Source of the DNA: Pseudomonadales bacterium
Lineage (GTDB): Bacteria; Pseudomonadota; Gammaproteobacteria; Pseudomonadales; Azotimanducaceae
Length of the DNA: 7,265 nt
Assembly: GCA_022448765.1 (NCBI GenBank)
Contig: JAKUTI010000129.1
Coordinates: forward strand, 1 to 7,265
Direction: 5' to 3'
Position 1 is the stretch's first letter. Each line of letters opens with the position of its first letter. This document shows positions 6,739 to 7,265 of this stretch, one piece after another. Under the pieces are notes generated by a model, which was not told the origin of the DNA, searched no databases, and saw only the letters and a program-made list of their open reading frames with translations. The translations under genes and the position numbers were made by a program.

Positions 6739-6830
6739 TCACCACCGCACGCCGAAAGGGTCATTGCGCCAATCAGAACAAGAGGTGGATTGATTATCTG
6801 CATGAGGGAGGCACTCCCACATAGTGAGCC
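6739..6830 (-). promoter_or_regulatory. candidate promoter and operator-like dyad upstream of the large cytochrome gene
   Basis: This is the part of the 139-bp gap left after the upstream terminator. GATAAT (6798-6793) matches five of six bases of a sigma-70 -10 box and would give a leader of about 50 nt. No convincing -35 hexamer is found 16-18 bp upstream. Where it should be there is a perfect 5-bp inverted repeat with a 3-bp spacer, GGGAGgcaCTCCC (6806-6818). An activator site that compensates for a missing -35, or a repressor operator, would both fit, but so would chance. The ribosome site is the weak GGTGG shortly before the ATG-ATG. Confidence 0.3.
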
Positions 6831-6851
6831 CTTATTACGATGTTTCGAAGG

Positions 6852-6879
6852 AAAAAGCAAAAAGCGTTGGGGCCGCTTT
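6852..6879 (-). terminator. intrinsic terminator overlapping the stop of the flavoprotein gene
   Basis: On the minus strand a perfect 6-bp stem, AAAGCG (6879-6874) with CGCTTT (6866-6861), encloses a 7-nt loop. It is followed by TT, GC and a run of five T (6856-6852). The first two A of the stem are the last two bases of the TAA stop codon. The short stem and the GC interruption in the T tract suggest moderate strength. It would separate the flavoprotein transcript from that of the large cytochrome gene. Confidence 0.6.
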
Positions 6880-7265
6880 ATTCTTCTCGGGAGTAATCCC
6901 ACGAAATGATTTTGTCTGGACTGACCTCGATGTACATCGCTTCTTTGGGCGCAGATTTGGGCAGATCTTCGTCTTTTACACCGCGCCGCTTAGCGCCTGC
7001 TCTTGCGAAATACAACAGTTCTTCGGCGTTGGTGTGAACGACGGCGGAACCTTGGATCAACACGCCTTTCAGCTCTTGCCACTGACGCCCTGACTCCAGC
7101 GTTAAGCTGACTTGTGGATTTCTCTCAACATTCAGGGCTTTCTGTGTTCCGGGTCTCCCGCCGACGATAACGTTGTCGCCGAGTCGAAAATAACCAAGTG
7201 GTATCGCGTGGGGGTATCCGTCTGCGCCGATACTCGTAAAGATGATCCACCCCGGTCGACTATCC
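6878..7265 (-). CDS. pyridoxamine 5'-phosphate oxidase-like flavoprotein, C-terminal part
   Basis: This is the C-terminal 128 residues of a split-barrel flavin-binding protein; the N-terminus lies beyond the right edge. The frame is open to the edge, so the GTG at 7063 is internal. The fragment begins DSRPGWIIFTSIGADGYPHA, the paired strands typical of the family ('xxxTxxxDGxPH'). It continues with PLGYFRLGDNVIVGG, then GTQKALNVERNPQVSLTLE (fragment residues 39-57), where the K-x-x-N-x-x-x-x-P block normally touches the flavin phosphate. GVLIQGSAVV and YIEVSPDKIISWDY close the barrel. Members bind FMN or F420 (occasionally haem) and reduce or oxidise small molecules; cofactor and substrate cannot be told from this part. 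The 'KxxxWDY' ending is like general PPOX-family proteins rather than PdxH itself, which ends differently. An intrinsic terminator overlaps the TAA, so it is probably not co-transcribed with the cytochrome gene. Confidence 0.9.
   Translation of the reverse strand, partial: DSRPGWIIFTSIGADGYPHAIPLGYFRLGDNVIVGGRPGTQKALNVERNPQVSLTLESGRQWQELKGVLIQGSAVVHTNAEELLYFARAGAKRRGVKDEDLPKSAPKEAMYIEVSPDKIISWDYSREE

Noticed and set aside
6878..7063. A separate 61-residue gene starting with GTG at 7063
   Set aside because: The same frame continues upstream to the window edge with strong flavoprotein family sequence, so this is only the end of a larger gene.

Overview
This window is bacterial and gene-dense, with no RNA genes, insertion sequences or CRISPR array that I can see. 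Protein style points to a Gram-negative, probably marine gammaproteobacterium. The main clue is a secreted protein with thrombospondin type 3 repeats of the 'DAFPLD' kind, dockerin-like 'LTDGLLLLRYLFGF' repeats, a YVTN-type beta-propeller and c-type haem sites. That assignment is an inference from protein style, not from a marker gene.

Layout from left to right: the C-terminal part of a phytanoyl-CoA dioxygenase (PhyH) family enzyme on the plus strand (3-410, cut by the window edge). It converges, 22 bp apart, on a minus-strand group. Read in transcription order from the right, that strand carries the C-terminal part of a pyridoxamine 5'-phosphate oxidase-like flavoprotein (7265-6878, cut by the window edge) with a probable intrinsic terminator overlapping its stop codon. 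Next come a 139-bp gap that probably holds the promoter of the next gene, a 1562-residue secreted multidomain cytochrome (6738-2050), an 89-bp gap, a class I SAM-dependent methyltransferase (1960-1346), and, 25 bp later, an aldo/keto reductase-fold protein (1320-433). No intergenic stretch reaches 300 bp.

The centrepiece is the large protein. In order it has a signal peptide, a single-haem cytochrome c-like domain, TSP3 calcium-binding repeats interrupted by two tandem 57-residue dockerin-like units, a beta-propeller, a two-haem domain resembling the di-haem cytochrome c peroxidase/MauG group, an IPT/TIG-like beta domain and a C-terminal CBM4/9-like jelly roll. It looks like an exported redox protein that may bind a glycan or surface, with its haem centres held apart by a calcium-stiffened stalk. 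Its substrate is unknown.

The methyltransferase and the aldo/keto reductase-like protein are probably translated from one transcript. The reductase-like protein appears to lack all four residues of the canonical AKR catalytic tetrad, which makes it the second item worth a closer look. Whether these two genes, the PhyH enzyme and the cytochrome share a pathway cannot be decided from this window.
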